From NCBI GenBank assembly GCA_000381565.1, contig KB906725.1:1691731-1755730 (forward strand): DNA of 64,000 bases, given 5' to 3'. Positions 1-9,037 of this stretch are shown piece by piece. Below the pieces are notes generated by a model that was given only the letters and a program-made list of their open reading frames with translations, was not told the origin of the DNA and did no database searches. Within the stretch, counting starts at the first letter, position 1; each line of letters begins with the position of its first letter. The translations under genes were made by a program, and so were the position numbers. The stretch comes from Oxalobacteraceae bacterium AB_14 (lineage in GTDB: Bacteria > Pseudomonadota > Gammaproteobacteria > Burkholderiales > Burkholderiaceae_D).

Positions 1-492
1 GCCATCGGCCTGCTGGAGCGCTTCGGGCTGAAGGAGCATGCGCAGGCATCGATCGCCCGCATCAAGTCCGCCACCACCGGCCGCCTGCTGATCGTCTACC
101 TGGCGATCCGCGAGATCAGCGCCGCCTTCGGCCTGACCAGCATCGGCGGCCACCCGAACATGGTGCGCCCGCTGATCGCGCCGATGGCGGAGGGCGCCGC
201 CGAGGTGCGCTACCCGGCGCTGACCGAGGAGCTGCGCCATCGCATCCGCGCCATGTCCGCCGCCACCGACAACGTCGGACTGTTCTTCGGCGAAGACGTG
301 TTCGTGGCCTTCGGCGCCATCCTGCTGATGCAAACCATCCTGCGCGCCGAGGGGCTGGAAGTCGATCCGCTGCACATGGCGCTGTGGGGCATACCGACCG
401 CGGTGACGGCCTTCCTCATCCACTCGTATCGCCTGCACCGGCTGGACGCGCACATCGCCCGCGCGATGCTGGCGGTGAAGGAGCCGGCATGA
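1..492 (+). CDS. DUF969 family membrane protein (5' end cut by window)
   Basis: The reading frame is open from base 1, so the start lies outside the window; 163 codons precede the TGA at 490-492. The product is hydrophobic and alternates membrane stretches with short charged loops. The protein resembles the DUF969 family, which is commonly found paired with DUF979 and a pyroglutamyl peptidase gene, exactly the order seen here. Its stop overlaps the next start in an ATGA junction at 489-492, indicating translational coupling. The function is not established; the pairing suggests a two-component membrane permease or accessory of pyroglutamate or peptide metabolism, which is inference only. Confidence 0.8.
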   Translation, partial: AIGLLERFGLKEHAQASIARIKSATTGRLLIVYLAIREISAAFGLTSIGGHPNMVRPLIAPMAEGAAEVRYPALTEELRHRIRAMSAATDNVGLFFGEDVFVAFGAILLMQTILRAEGLEVDPLHMALWGIPTAVTAFLIHSYRLHRLDAHIARAMLAVKEPA

Positions 493-1445
493 TACTCAAG
501 CTCGATTACTTCTACTATGTGCTGGGCGCGATGCTGCTGCTGGTCGCGTACATGTCGCTGACCGACAAGCACAATCCCAGGCGCTATTCGAGCGCCTTGT
601 TCTGGGCCTTGTACGCCGTGATCTACCTGGCCGGCGAGCAGATGCCGCCGGTGGCGGCGGGCGTGCTGATGGTGGTGATGGCGCTGATCGCCGGCTTCGG
701 CGGCGTGGCGCTGGGCCGCTACGGCGAGCGCACGCAGGAGGAACGCAAGAGCAGCGCGCAGCGGCTCGGCCATCGCTTGCTGATCCCGGCGCTGATCATC
801 CCGGCGACCACGGTCATCGGTTCGACCCTGCTCAAGGATGTGCACCTGGGCGGCCTGTTGCTGCTCGATCCGAAGAACGCCACCCTGGTCAGCCTCGGTT
901 GCGGTTCGCTGTTCGCGGTGGCCACCGCGTGCTGGCTGACGCGCGCCACGCCGATGCAGGCGATGCGCGAATCGCGCCGCCTGATCGATCACCTGGGCTG
1001 GGCGGTGGTGCTGCCGCACATGCTGGCGGTGCTGGGACTGCTGTTCACTGAGGCCGGCATGGGCAAGGCGGTGGCGCATGTGGTCACGTCCTACATCAAC
1101 CTCGATGTGCGGCTGGTGGCGGTGGCGGTGTATTGCATCGGCATGGCGCTGTTCACCGTCATCATGGGCAACGGCTTCGCTGCGTTTCCGGTGATCGCGG
1201 GCGGCGTCGGCATCCCGGTGCTGGTGGGCGTGTACCACGCCAATCCGGCGGTGATGGCGGCGATCGGCATGTTCAGCGCCTACTGCGGCACGCTGATGAC
1301 ACCCATGGCCGCCAACTTCAATATCGTACCCGCCGCGCTGCTGGAGCTGCCCGACAAGAACGCCGTGGTGAAGATCCAGGTGGGCACCGCATTGCCGCTA
1401 TTGCTTGCCAATATTGCACTTCTTTATTTTCTAATGAACATGTGA
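489..1445 (+). CDS. DUF979 family membrane protein
   Basis: A protein of 318 residues starting MILKLDYFYY. The ATG at 489 overlaps the stop of the DUF969 gene, which favours it over a longer in-frame extension that would run back into the upstream gene. It is strongly hydrophobic with about eight to ten predicted membrane spans (for example around residues 9-20, 39-50, 55-75, 96-115 and the last 25 residues). The family is DUF979, the usual partner of DUF969. The pair followed by pcp suggests uptake or handling of pyroglutamate or pyroglutamyl peptides, but no transport activity can be read from the sequence. Confidence 0.82.
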   Translation: MILKLDYFYYVLGAMLLLVAYMSLTDKHNPRRYSSALFWALYAVIYLAGEQMPPVAAGVLMVVMALIAGFGGVALGRYGERTQEERKSSAQRLGHRLLIPALIIPATTVIGSTLLKDVHLGGLLLLDPKNATLVSLGCGSLFAVATACWLTRATPMQAMRESRRLIDHLGWAVVLPHMLAVLGLLFTEAGMGKAVAHVVTSYINLDVRLVAVAVYCIGMALFTVIMGNGFAAFPVIAGGVGIPVLVGVYHANPAVMAAIGMFSAYCGTLMTPMAANFNIVPAALLELPDKNAVVKIQVGTALPLLLANIALLYFLMNM

Positions 1446-1505
1446 CGTGCAGATGACTTGGAGTAGAGTAGCGCACAAACAGCGCAGCAAACGGAGTACA
1501 TGTAG

Positions 1506-2156
1506 ATGAAAAAGATAATATTGTTGACCGGGTTCGAGCCGTTTAACAAGGAGACCATCAACCCCTCGTGGGAAGCGGTGCGCACACTCCAGGGCTGGCA
1601 CGAAGGCGACTTCGTGGTCCATTCGCGCCAGTTGCCGTGCGTGTTCGGGCAGGCCAGCAAGATGCTGCACCAGGCGGTGGAAGAGCTCCAGCCCAGCATC
1701 GTGATCGCGGTCGGGCAGGCGGGCGGCCGGGTCGATCTGTCGGTGGAGCGCATCGCCATCAACATCGACGACGCGCCGATCGCCGATAACCAGAAGCGGC
1801 AGATCGTCGACCAGCCCATCGTCACCAACGGCCCGGCGGCCTACTTCGCCACGTTGCCGATCAAGGCGATCGTGCATGCGCTGCGCGAGGCGGGCCTGCC
1901 GTCGTCGGTGTCGCAGACTGCGGGCACCTATGTGTGCAACCACGTGTTCTATAGCCTGATGCATCAGGCGCACGAGTGGGGCACGACCATGCGCGCCGGT
2001 TTCATACACATTCCGTATTTGCCGCAGCAGGCGGCGGCGCATCCGGGTTCGGCCAGCATGAAGCTGGAAGACATGGTCGAAGGCCTGCGCATCGCCATCC
2101 GCACCACGATGGCCCACGATGTGGACATGCGCGAAGCGGGCGGCGTGACGCACTAA
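1506..2156 (+). CDS. pcp: Pyroglutamyl-peptidase I (peptidase family C15)
   Basis: A cytoplasmic cysteine peptidase that removes N-terminal pyroglutamate from peptides. The 216-residue length is normal for the family. The N-terminal LLTGFEPF motif is present. The catalytic triad is visible as Glu81 (SVERIAIN), Cys144 (AGTYVCNHVFY) and His168 (GFIHIPYLP), matching the numbering of well-studied bacterial enzymes. The gene follows DUF979 by 60 bases and is probably read with it. The downstream side is bounded by an insertion sequence whose left end lies about 60 bases after the stop, so the gene is intact. Confidence 0.95.
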   Translation: MKKIILLTGFEPFNKETINPSWEAVRTLQGWHEGDFVVHSRQLPCVFGQASKMLHQAVEELQPSIVIAVGQAGGRVDLSVERIAINIDDAPIADNQKRQIVDQPIVTNGPAAYFATLPIKAIVHALREAGLPSSVSQTAGTYVCNHVFYSLMHQAHEWGTTMRAGFIHIPYLPQQAAAHPGSASMKLEDMVEGLRIAIRTTMAHDVDMREAGGVTH

Positions 2157-2200
2157 TCCCGGGAATGCGCCGGTGACTTCGTCGCAGTCCGCAGCCAAAG

Positions 2201-2232
2201 GGGTCTGACCCCGTACGGGGTCAGACCCTGAC
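2201..2232. repeat. GGGGTCAGACCC-type palindrome at IS4 left end
   Basis: GGGTCTGACCCC (2201-2212), a GTAC spacer and GGGGTCAGACCC (2217-2228) form a perfect inverted repeat. The right arm is also the outer part of the IS4 left terminal repeat. The same motif forms the IS right end (3564-3575) and a tandem pair at 30522-30548. Confidence 0.75.
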
Positions 2233-3575
2233 CCTTCCCCTCAAATTATCTTGTAAACAAATCTGAGTCCTGTTAACTTCTCTTCTTAAAAACGGTGCAT
2301 GCATGGCTGTGTTACCCCTTTCATTCGTAGCGACCAAACTGCGAACAAAGGAAACAGACCATGCATGCACAGAGAATCATACAAGATTTATTGGCTGACC
2401 AATGCCCGGGGATGCACGCCAAGCGGCGACAGTGCCTGGCATTGATGACCGATGCCGCTCAGCGTGGCGGACTTGGTTTGCTAAAGGTGAGCAAAGCGAT
2501 ACCGGCCACATGCTCGCTACGTCATCGCATCAAGCGCTGTGATCGACTATTGAGCAATGAGCATCTTGCCGGTGAGCGCATCGCGGCATATCGCGCGCTG
2601 GCGCGGCGCGTTTTGCAAGGTCAAACGCAGATCGCCATCATCGTCGACTGGTCCGATTTGCTGCGTGACGTCAGTCAGCATGTACTGCGGGCCGCGGTTG
2701 TCGTACAGGGACGTGCCATCGTCCTCTATGAGGAGGTGCATCCGACTAGCCACTATGGTTCTCCTGTGGTCCACCGTCGCCTTATGCAAATCCTGCGTAC
2801 TGTGCTGACACCGCAATGTCAGCCGGTGATCATCACCGATGCAGGTTTTCGTGCAACTTGGTTCAAGATGCTCGATAAGCTCGGATTTTCCTGGATCGGT
2901 AGAATTCGCAACCGCGATATGGTGCGGGCCGCCGGCGCAACCGAGTGGCGCGGCTGTAAAGAACATTACGCCGATACAAAGCGGCAGGTGCGTGACCTGG
3001 GGTGTTTCGACTATGCGCGATCGAACCCCGTACCCTGTCGCTTGGCCATGGTCAAAAACGCGCCCAAAGATCGCAAGGCCAAGACCGTCTACGGAAAAGA
3101 CTCGCAAAGCCGACATAATAAAAAACAACGTCGAGCGCAGCATGAACCGTGGCTGCTGGCGGTGTCTCCATCTCTGGCCAAGCTTGGCGCCCCAGCCGTG
3201 GTGGCCTTGTACAGCAAGCGCATGCAGATCGAACAAACCTTCCGCGATCTGAAGAACGCTCAATGGGGACTGGGCCTTAGCAACAGCCAAACGCGCAAAC
3301 CGAATCGACTCGCCATTTTGTTGCTCATCGCATCCTTGCTCGGCTTTGCCCTGTGGCTGATAGGCTTGGCCGCACGCGCAGCAGGATATACCGTCCAATA
3401 TGGCAGTGCGAAGAAAGCTGCCAATACTCTGTCTATACTTTCGTTGGCTCAGCACTGGCTACTTGAAATGAAACAGCACTTTTTATCGAGGCGCCAGATC
3501 GACGACGCATTGATCGAGCTGGCGACTATGGTGATGACCTATCAGATATGAGGGGAAGGGTCAGGGTCTGACCCC
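2217..3575 (+). mobile_element. IS4-family insertion sequence
   Basis: A 1359-bp element bounded by 27-bp perfect inverted repeats (2217-2243 and 3549-3575) with one transposase gene. The right terminal repeat carries the transposase stop codon on the plus strand (3549-3551) and, on the minus strand, the stop codon of the neighbouring LysR gene (3561-3563). No clear target-site duplication could be assigned, because the left flank is itself part of a palindrome made from the same motif. The element has a less GC-rich composition than the surrounding genes, consistent with acquisition. Outer boundaries may be off by a few bases. Confidence 0.85.
2361..3551 (+). CDS. IS4-family DDE transposase
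   Basis: A 396-residue transposase. The catalytic carboxylates are recognisable: an Asp in IIVDWSDL near residue 95, an Asp in VIITDAGFR near residue 157, and the C-terminal signature YSKRMQIEQTFRDLKN near residues 285-300, which carries the Y-R-E-K arrangement typical of IS4. No frameshift or internal stop is present, so it is probably functional. A leader of about 120 bases lies between the left terminal repeat and the start. It sits between pcp and the LysR gene and has no link to their functions. Confidence 0.9.
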   Translation: MHAQRIIQDLLADQCPGMHAKRRQCLALMTDAAQRGGLGLLKVSKAIPATCSLRHRIKRCDRLLSNEHLAGERIAAYRALARRVLQGQTQIAIIVDWSDLLRDVSQHVLRAAVVVQGRAIVLYEEVHPTSHYGSPVVHRRLMQILRTVLTPQCQPVIITDAGFRATWFKMLDKLGFSWIGRIRNRDMVRAAGATEWRGCKEHYADTKRQVRDLGCFDYARSNPVPCRLAMVKNAPKDRKAKTVYGKDSQSRHNKKQRRAQHEPWLLAVSPSLAKLGAPAVVALYSKRMQIEQTFRDLKNAQWGLGLSNSQTRKPNRLAILLLIASLLGFALWLIGLAARAAGYTVQYGSAKKAANTLSILSLAQHWLLEMKQHFLSRRQIDDALIELATMVMTYQI

Positions 3576-4475
3576 CGGCTTTACGGGTTTAAGGATATTC
3601 AGGAAAGCCCGCACCACGGGCGCGTCGTCCAGCGTGGTGTAGGTGATGTACAGGTTCGCCGACGGCGGATTGGTACGGATCGGCAGGAACACCACGCCCG
3701 GCCAGCCGATGCGGCTGGTGGTCTCCGGCAGCAGCGCCACCCCCAGGCCCGCACCCACCATCGCCAGCAGCGTCTGCGGCTCGGACGCCTCCTGGAAGAT
3801 GGTCGGCTGGAAGCCGGCCTTCACACAGCATTGAATCAGGTAGCGCGGGAAGGACGACTTGTCCAACGCCAGCGTCAGCATCGGCTCGTCGGCGATGTCG
3901 GTCAGCTCGATCGCTTCCTGCTTGGCCAGCGGGTGATGTTCATTGATGGCCACGCACACATCTTCGCGGAAGCACAGCTCCTGGCGCAGGTTGTCGTTTT
4001 TCAGGTCATCCTCGTCCAGCCTGGGCTCGCGCCAGAAGCCGACATCGATCTGCTTGGCGCGCAGCGCGTCGTATTGCAGCGTCGGTCCCAATTCGTGCAG
4101 GGTCCAGCTCACGCGCGGGAACTTGGTCTGGAACTCTTCCAGCAAGCTCGGTATCGGTCCCCACATCGCCGAGCCGACGATGCCCACCCGCAGCCGGCCC
4201 ACTTCACCGCGGTCGATCTGGCGGATGGTGTCGATGGTCATGCGCATCTTGCCCAGCAGGTCGGACGCTTCGCCCATCAAGGCCTTGCCCGCCACCGTCA
4301 GCTCGAAGGTGCGGGTGGTGCGGGCGAACAGCTTCACGCCCAGTTCACTTTCCAGCTTCATGATCTGCTGGCTCAAAGGCGGCTGCGAAATGTGCAGGCG
4401 CTCGGCGGCGCGGCTGAAACTCTTTTCTTCTGCGACGGCGAGGAAGTATCTTAGTTGTTTCAGATCGATGGACAT
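3561..4475 (-). CDS. LysR-family transcriptional regulator (C-terminus ends inside IS end)
   Basis: A 304-residue LysR-type regulator. The N-terminal winged helix-turn-helix starts MSIDLKQLRYFLAVAE and contains SFSRAAERLHISQPPLSQQI; the effector-binding domain follows. The ATG at 4475 gives the canonical N-terminus; an upstream extension would read through an intergenic repeat. The last codons (GVRP and stop) are encoded by the right terminal repeat of the IS4 element, so the native 3' end was replaced at insertion. The length is still normal, so the protein is probably functional. It lies downstream of psuK-psuG on the same strand, separated by a palindromic repeat; its target is unknown. 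Confidence 0.88.
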   Translation of the reverse strand: MSIDLKQLRYFLAVAEEKSFSRAAERLHISQPPLSQQIMKLESELGVKLFARTTRTFELTVAGKALMGEASDLLGKMRMTIDTIRQIDRGEVGRLRVGIVGSAMWGPIPSLLEEFQTKFPRVSWTLHELGPTLQYDALRAKQIDVGFWREPRLDEDDLKNDNLRQELCFREDVCVAINEHHPLAKQEAIELTDIADEPMLTLALDKSSFPRYLIQCCVKAGFQPTIFQEASEPQTLLAMVGAGLGVALLPETTSRIGWPGVVFLPIRTNPPSANLYITYTTLDDAPVVRAFLNILKPVKPGVRP

Positions 4476-4502
4476 GGCGTGTTCTCTAGTGAGCGATCCA
4501 CC

Positions 4503-4580
4503 GTCATTCCCGCGAAGGCGGGAATCCATAGAACGCCTGATGGCACGCTCAGCATGGATTCCCGCGTGCGCGGGAATGAC
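4503..4580. repeat. Dispersed palindromic intergenic repeat, copy 1
   Basis: Two hairpins, CATTCCCGCGAAGGCGGGAA and ATTCCCGCGTGCGCGGGAAT, joined by a short spacer that includes CTCAGCATGGATT. The same layout recurs at 7748-7825, 24972-25040, 27737-27813 and 33526-33603, with a half copy at 13826-13849. It lies between psuG and the LysR gene. Confidence 0.85.
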
Positions 4581-4583
4581 GGG

Positions 4584-5495
<912 letters not shown>

Positions 5496-5506
5496 GGTGG
5501 GATTCC

Positions 5507-6649
5507 TTAAGCCTTGTTGGGGAAGAGCGGCGGGTTGTATTCCGCCGACAGGTCGAAGTCGTTGATCTCGTCGAGGACATCGGCGGCCAGCATCGGCGAC
5601 ACCGTCTCCTGCGATTCAAGCGTCATCGCGGCGACCTTCAGGCCGCGCCGGCAAGCCAGCGTCAGGTCGGCGCTGCCCTGGTACAGCGACCAGCAGACGG
5701 CCGCAGAGAAGGCGTCGCCGGCGCCGGTGACGTCGACCACGTCCACCTGGTGAGCGGCCAGCCAAACCAGCTCGCCGTCGCGGGTGTGGAACACGCCTTG
5801 GCTGCCGCAGGTGACGATGACGTCCTGCGCGCCCTGGGCTTGCACGTCGCGGCAGGCGGCGCGTACCTCGGCTTCGGTCGGCAGCGCGCGGCCGGCGCGG
5901 GTTTCCAGTTCGCCGCGGTTGAGGATCAGCAGGCGCAGGCCTTTCAGGTCGGCCGGCAGGCGCGCCATCTTCGGCTGCGACACCGCCACGATCACCAGCG
6001 GCACATTGTCGGCGCGGGCGCTGTCGAGCAGCAGGGCGATGCTGTCGGCCGGCAGGTTCAGGTCGACCACCGTCATCGCGGCGGCGGAGCGCTGCGGCTG
6101 GCGGCTGGCCAGGTATTCAGGGGTGATGCGGTCGTACAGCGCCATGTCGGCCAGCGCCACCACCAGCTCGCCGGCGTCGTCGAGGATGGCGGTGTAGGTG
6201 CCGGTTGGCGTGTCCGGCAGTTTCAGGCTGCCGCGCGTGTCGATGCCGGCGTTTTCCGCGTGGTCTTGCAGGCTGCGGCCGGCGACGTCGTCGCCCAGGG
6301 CGGTGAGCAGGGCGGTCGGCAGGTTCAGGCGCGACAGGTTCTCGGCGATGTTGCGGGCCACGCCGCCGTAGACTTCCTCGGCGGTGGCGGGATTGGAAGT
6401 GCCCAGCTGCATGGCGGCGATGGTGCGCAGTTTGCGGTCCAGGTTGGCGGCGCCGATGCACATCACCGGACGCTTGTCCGGCAGCACGTAGGCGCGGCCC
6501 AGCAGGCGCCGTTCGCGTATCAAGCCGGCAATATGACCGGCCACGGCGGAGCGCGACAGGCGCAGTTCCACGGCCAGGTCCTGCTGGGAGATGAAGGGAT
6601 TGGCGCGGATCAGCTGGTAAAGCTGGTCCTTCTTGGAAGAATCGGTCAC
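5507..6649 (-). CDS. psuK: Pseudouridine kinase with N-terminal helix-turn-helix (PfkB family)
   Basis: Phosphorylates pseudouridine to pseudouridine 5'-phosphate, the substrate of PsuG. At 380 residues it is longer than a bare PfkB kinase because residues 1-55 form a winged helix-turn-helix (DLAVELRLSRSAVAGHIAGL). The sugar kinase domain follows from about residue 60, with the N-terminal signature GGVARNIAENLSRL near residue 96 and the ATP-site motif DVTGAGDAFSAAV near residue 320. The DNA-binding domain suggests that it may regulate its own operon. Two direct repeats lie just upstream of its start at 6663-6695. It is the first gene of psuK-psuG. Confidence 0.93.
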   Translation of the reverse strand: MTDSSKKDQLYQLIRANPFISQQDLAVELRLSRSAVAGHIAGLIRERRLLGRAYVLPDKRPVMCIGAANLDRKLRTIAAMQLGTSNPATAEEVYGGVARNIAENLSRLNLPTALLTALGDDVAGRSLQDHAENAGIDTRGSLKLPDTPTGTYTAILDDAGELVVALADMALYDRITPEYLASRQPQRSAAAMTVVDLNLPADSIALLLDSARADNVPLVIVAVSQPKMARLPADLKGLRLLILNRGELETRAGRALPTEAEVRAACRDVQAQGAQDVIVTCGSQGVFHTRDGELVWLAAHQVDVVDVTGAGDAFSAAVCWSLYQGSADLTLACRRGLKVAAMTLESQETVSPMLAADVLDEINDFDLSAEYNPPLFPNKA

Positions 6650-6662
6650 GGCTTACTCGCTA

Positions 6663-6695
6663 AAACATTTGTTCATCATGGTAAACATTTGTTCA
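6663..6695 (-). promoter_or_regulatory. Candidate psuK operator: two direct repeats
   Basis: AAACATTTGTTCA occurs at 6663-6675 and again at 6683-6695, a 20-base phase that puts both on the same face of the helix. They start 14 bases upstream of the psuK start codon. Assignment as the binding site of the PsuK helix-turn-helix domain is inference. The stretch from 6696 to 6818 is AT-rich, with TATAAT at 6737-6742 and TATAAA near 6766, and probably carries the divergent promoters. Confidence 0.5.
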
Positions 6696-6860
6696 AATCA
6701 AGTCAATCACGCGCAGCGGCTAAGTTTGCCTTATTTTATAATACCCCTGATTTATATCGCTTTAGTATAAATGCTTAAGAAAAATGGTATTTGCCATACA
6801 TATGGACGATGATGCATAGTGTCAGCTTCCCCAGCCACAACAGAAAAACAGAGGATAACC

Positions 6861-7700
6861 ATGTCTAATAATTCCCCATTCCAGGCAGCTGACATCATTC
6901 GCGCCCGTGTCCCTGCGGGCTTCAAGCCGCGCATCGCAATGATTCTGGGTTCCGGCCTGGGCGTGCTGGCGGAACAAATGACCGACGCGGTCACCATCAG
7001 TTTCAATGAGCTGCCAGGCTTCCCGATCAGCACCGTGCACGGCCACGCCGGCGAACTGGTGATCGGCACCCTGTCGGGCGTGTCGGTGGTGTGCATGAAG
7101 GGCCGCGGCCACGTCTACGAAGGCTACGGCCTGGGCGTGATGACCAGCGCCGTGCGCACCATGAAGCTGCTGGGCTGCGAGATGCTGTTCGTGACCAATG
7201 CCGCAGGGTCGCTGCGCACCGAAGTCGACGCCGGCTCGCTGGTGGCGTTGACCGACCATATCAACTACCTGCCGGGCACGCCGATGATGGGCCCGAACGA
7301 CGAGCGTTTCGGTCCGCGCTTCTTCAGCATGGCCAACGCCTACGACGCCGACCTGCGCGCGCTGCTGCACACCTCGGCCAAAGAGAAGAACGTCACCCTG
7401 CACGACGGCGTGTACATCGCCTACGCCGGTCCTAACTTCGAGACCCCTGCCGAAATCCGCGCCTTCAAGACGCTGGGCGCGGACATGGTCGGCATGTCGG
7501 TGGTGCCGGAAGTGGTGTCGGCCCGTCATTGCGGTTTGAAAGTGGTCGGTGTATCGGCCATCACCAACCTGGCCGAAGGGCTGTCGCCGTTCCCGCTGTC
7601 GCACGAGCAGACGCTGAAATACGCGGCTGTCGCGGCGACCTCGCTGATCGAAGTGATCCTGGGCTTCCTGGCCAACGTGGCCAAAACGCCGCAGGCGTAA
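6861..7700 (+). CDS. Purine-nucleoside phosphorylase (inosine/guanosine/xanthosine type)
   Basis: Cleaves purine nucleosides with phosphate to free base and (deoxy)ribose 1-phosphate. The 279-residue protein belongs to the trimer/hexamer PNP family related to XapA/PunA. Motifs seen are ILGSGLGVLAEQM near residue 28, GHAGELVIG near residue 60, KGRGHVYEGY near residue 80, VTNAAGSL near residue 111 and the Glu-containing YAGPNFETPAEIRAF near residue 190. The ATG at 6861 is preceded by AGAGGA, and upstream in-frame starts lack a ribosome site. It opens the deo-type operon; a rho-independent terminator follows at 7709-7734, so part of the transcription may stop before deoB. Confidence 0.9.
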   Translation: MSNNSPFQAADIIRARVPAGFKPRIAMILGSGLGVLAEQMTDAVTISFNELPGFPISTVHGHAGELVIGTLSGVSVVCMKGRGHVYEGYGLGVMTSAVRTMKLLGCEMLFVTNAAGSLRTEVDAGSLVALTDHINYLPGTPMMGPNDERFGPRFFSMANAYDADLRALLHTSAKEKNVTLHDGVYIAYAGPNFETPAEIRAFKTLGADMVGMSVVPEVVSARHCGLKVVGVSAITNLAEGLSPFPLSHEQTLKYAAVAATSLIEVILGFLANVAKTPQA

Positions 7701-7708
7701 GATTCCCG

Positions 7709-7734
7709 AGGGGCGGCAAATGTCCGCCCCTTTT
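7709..7734 (+). terminator. Rho-independent terminator after purine nucleoside phosphorylase
   Basis: A perfect 8-bp stem AGGGGCGG/CCGCCCCT with a 7-base loop followed by TTTT, starting 9 bases after the stop codon. It would reduce read-through from the phosphorylase gene into deoB. Confidence 0.75.
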
Positions 7735-7747
7735 GCATTGTTAACGC

Positions 7748-7825
7748 GTCATTCCAGCGCAGGCGGGAATCCATACTGAGCTGGCCTGGATACTCAGCAT
7801 GGATCCCCGCTTCCGCGAGGACGAC
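7748..7825. repeat. Dispersed palindromic intergenic repeat, copy 2
   Basis: Same layout as the copy at 4503-4580, with somewhat degenerate arms (CATTCCAGCGCAGGCGGGAA left, GGATCCCCGCTTCCGCGAGG right). It ends 18 bases before the deoB start codon, so it lies in the deoB leader. Confidence 0.75.
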
Positions 7826-7843
7826 GGAACTGGAGTACACATT

Positions 7844-9037
7844 ATGAAACGCGCATTTATCCTCTTGCTCGATTCGTTTGGTTTGGGCGCCACGCCCGAT
7901 GCCGCGAAGTACAACGACGTCGGCGCCAACACCTTCGGCCACATCGCCGAGTGGGCCGCCAAGAGCGGCAAGCCGATGTCGCTGCCGACCATGGAAAAAC
8001 TGGGCCTGGCCGCGGCCGGCCACACCGCCAGCGGCCAGTGGGCCGCCGGCTTCGAACAGCGCGAAGGCTTCACCGCCGCCTATGGCGCCGCGCGCGAACG
8101 CTCGACCGGCAAGGACACGCAGTCCGGTCACTGGGAAATCGCCGGCGTGCCGGTGGAATTCGACTGGGGCTACTTCCCGAAGACCGTGCCGTCGTTCCCG
8201 GCCGAGCTGACCGCCAAGCTGCAGCAACTGGCAGGCGTGCCGGGCTTCCTGGGCGACTGCCACGCATCGGGCACGGAGATCATCAACAAGCACGGCGACG
8301 AGCATGTCGCCAGCGGCAAGCCTATCATCTACACCTCCGCCGACTCGGTGCTGCAGATCGCCGCGCATGAAGAATCGTTCGGCCTGGAGCGCCTGTATGA
8401 AATCTGCGAGATCGCCTTCAAGCTGGTTGAGCCATACAACATCGGCCGCGTGATCGCGCGTCCGTTCATCGGCGCGGACGGCAACTACACCCGCACCACC
8501 AACCGTCACGACTACGCGGTCGCACCGCCGGCGCCTACGCTGCTGGACCACGTGAAGAACGATGGCGGCGAAGTCATCGCCCTCGGAAAAATCAGCGACA
8601 TCTTCGCGACCCAGGGCGTATCGCGCATGGTCAAGGGCAAGGACAACATGGCGCTGTTCGACGCGCTGATGAAGGTGGAAGAAGAAGCGGGCGACAAATC
8701 GCTGACCTTCGTGAACTTCGTCGACTTCGACCAGGCTTTCGGCCACCGCCGCGACGTGACCGGCTACTCGAACGCGCTGCACGAGATGGATGCGCGCCTG
8801 CCGGAATTCATCGCCAGGCTGAAAGAGGGCGACCTGGTGGTGATCACCGCCGACCATGGCTGCGATCCAACCTGGCCGGGCTCCGACCACACCCGCGAAC
8901 ATATCCCGATGATCTTCTTCGGTCCGGGCGTGAAGGCGCAGAAGCTGCCTATCTCCGAATCCTTCTCCGATATCGGCCAGACGCTGGCCCACCACCTCGG
9001 CGTCAAACCACTTTCCCACGGAAGCAATCTGTTATGA
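7844..9037 (+). CDS. deoB: Phosphopentomutase
   Basis: Interconverts (deoxy)ribose 1-phosphate and 5-phosphate, linking nucleoside phosphorolysis to central metabolism. The 397-residue protein has the alkaline-phosphatase-like metal sites: Asp10 in FILLLDSFGLGA near the N-terminus and the TADHGCDPTWPGSDHTREH cluster near residue 345. The Thr-containing KDTQSGHWE motif near residue 90 is the phosphate-carrying loop. The ATG at 7844 is preferred because upstream sequence is an intergenic repeat. The last bases overlap the deoC start (ATGA at 9034-9037). Confidence 0.96.
   Translation: MKRAFILLLDSFGLGATPDAAKYNDVGANTFGHIAEWAAKSGKPMSLPTMEKLGLAAAGHTASGQWAAGFEQREGFTAAYGAARERSTGKDTQSGHWEIAGVPVEFDWGYFPKTVPSFPAELTAKLQQLAGVPGFLGDCHASGTEIINKHGDEHVASGKPIIYTSADSVLQIAAHEESFGLERLYEICEIAFKLVEPYNIGRVIARPFIGADGNYTRTTNRHDYAVAPPAPTLLDHVKNDGGEVIALGKISDIFATQGVSRMVKGKDNMALFDALMKVEEEAGDKSLTFVNFVDFDQAFGHRRDVTGYSNALHEMDARLPEFIARLKEGDLVVITADHGCDPTWPGSDHTREHIPMIFFGPGVKAQKLPISESFSDIGQTLAHHLGVKPLSHGSNLL

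Noticed and set aside
2201..3576. Target-site duplication of the IS4 element using GGGTCTGACCCC
   Set aside because: The 12-base string occurs on both sides, but it belongs to the terminal repeats and to a flanking palindrome, so it cannot be separated from them.
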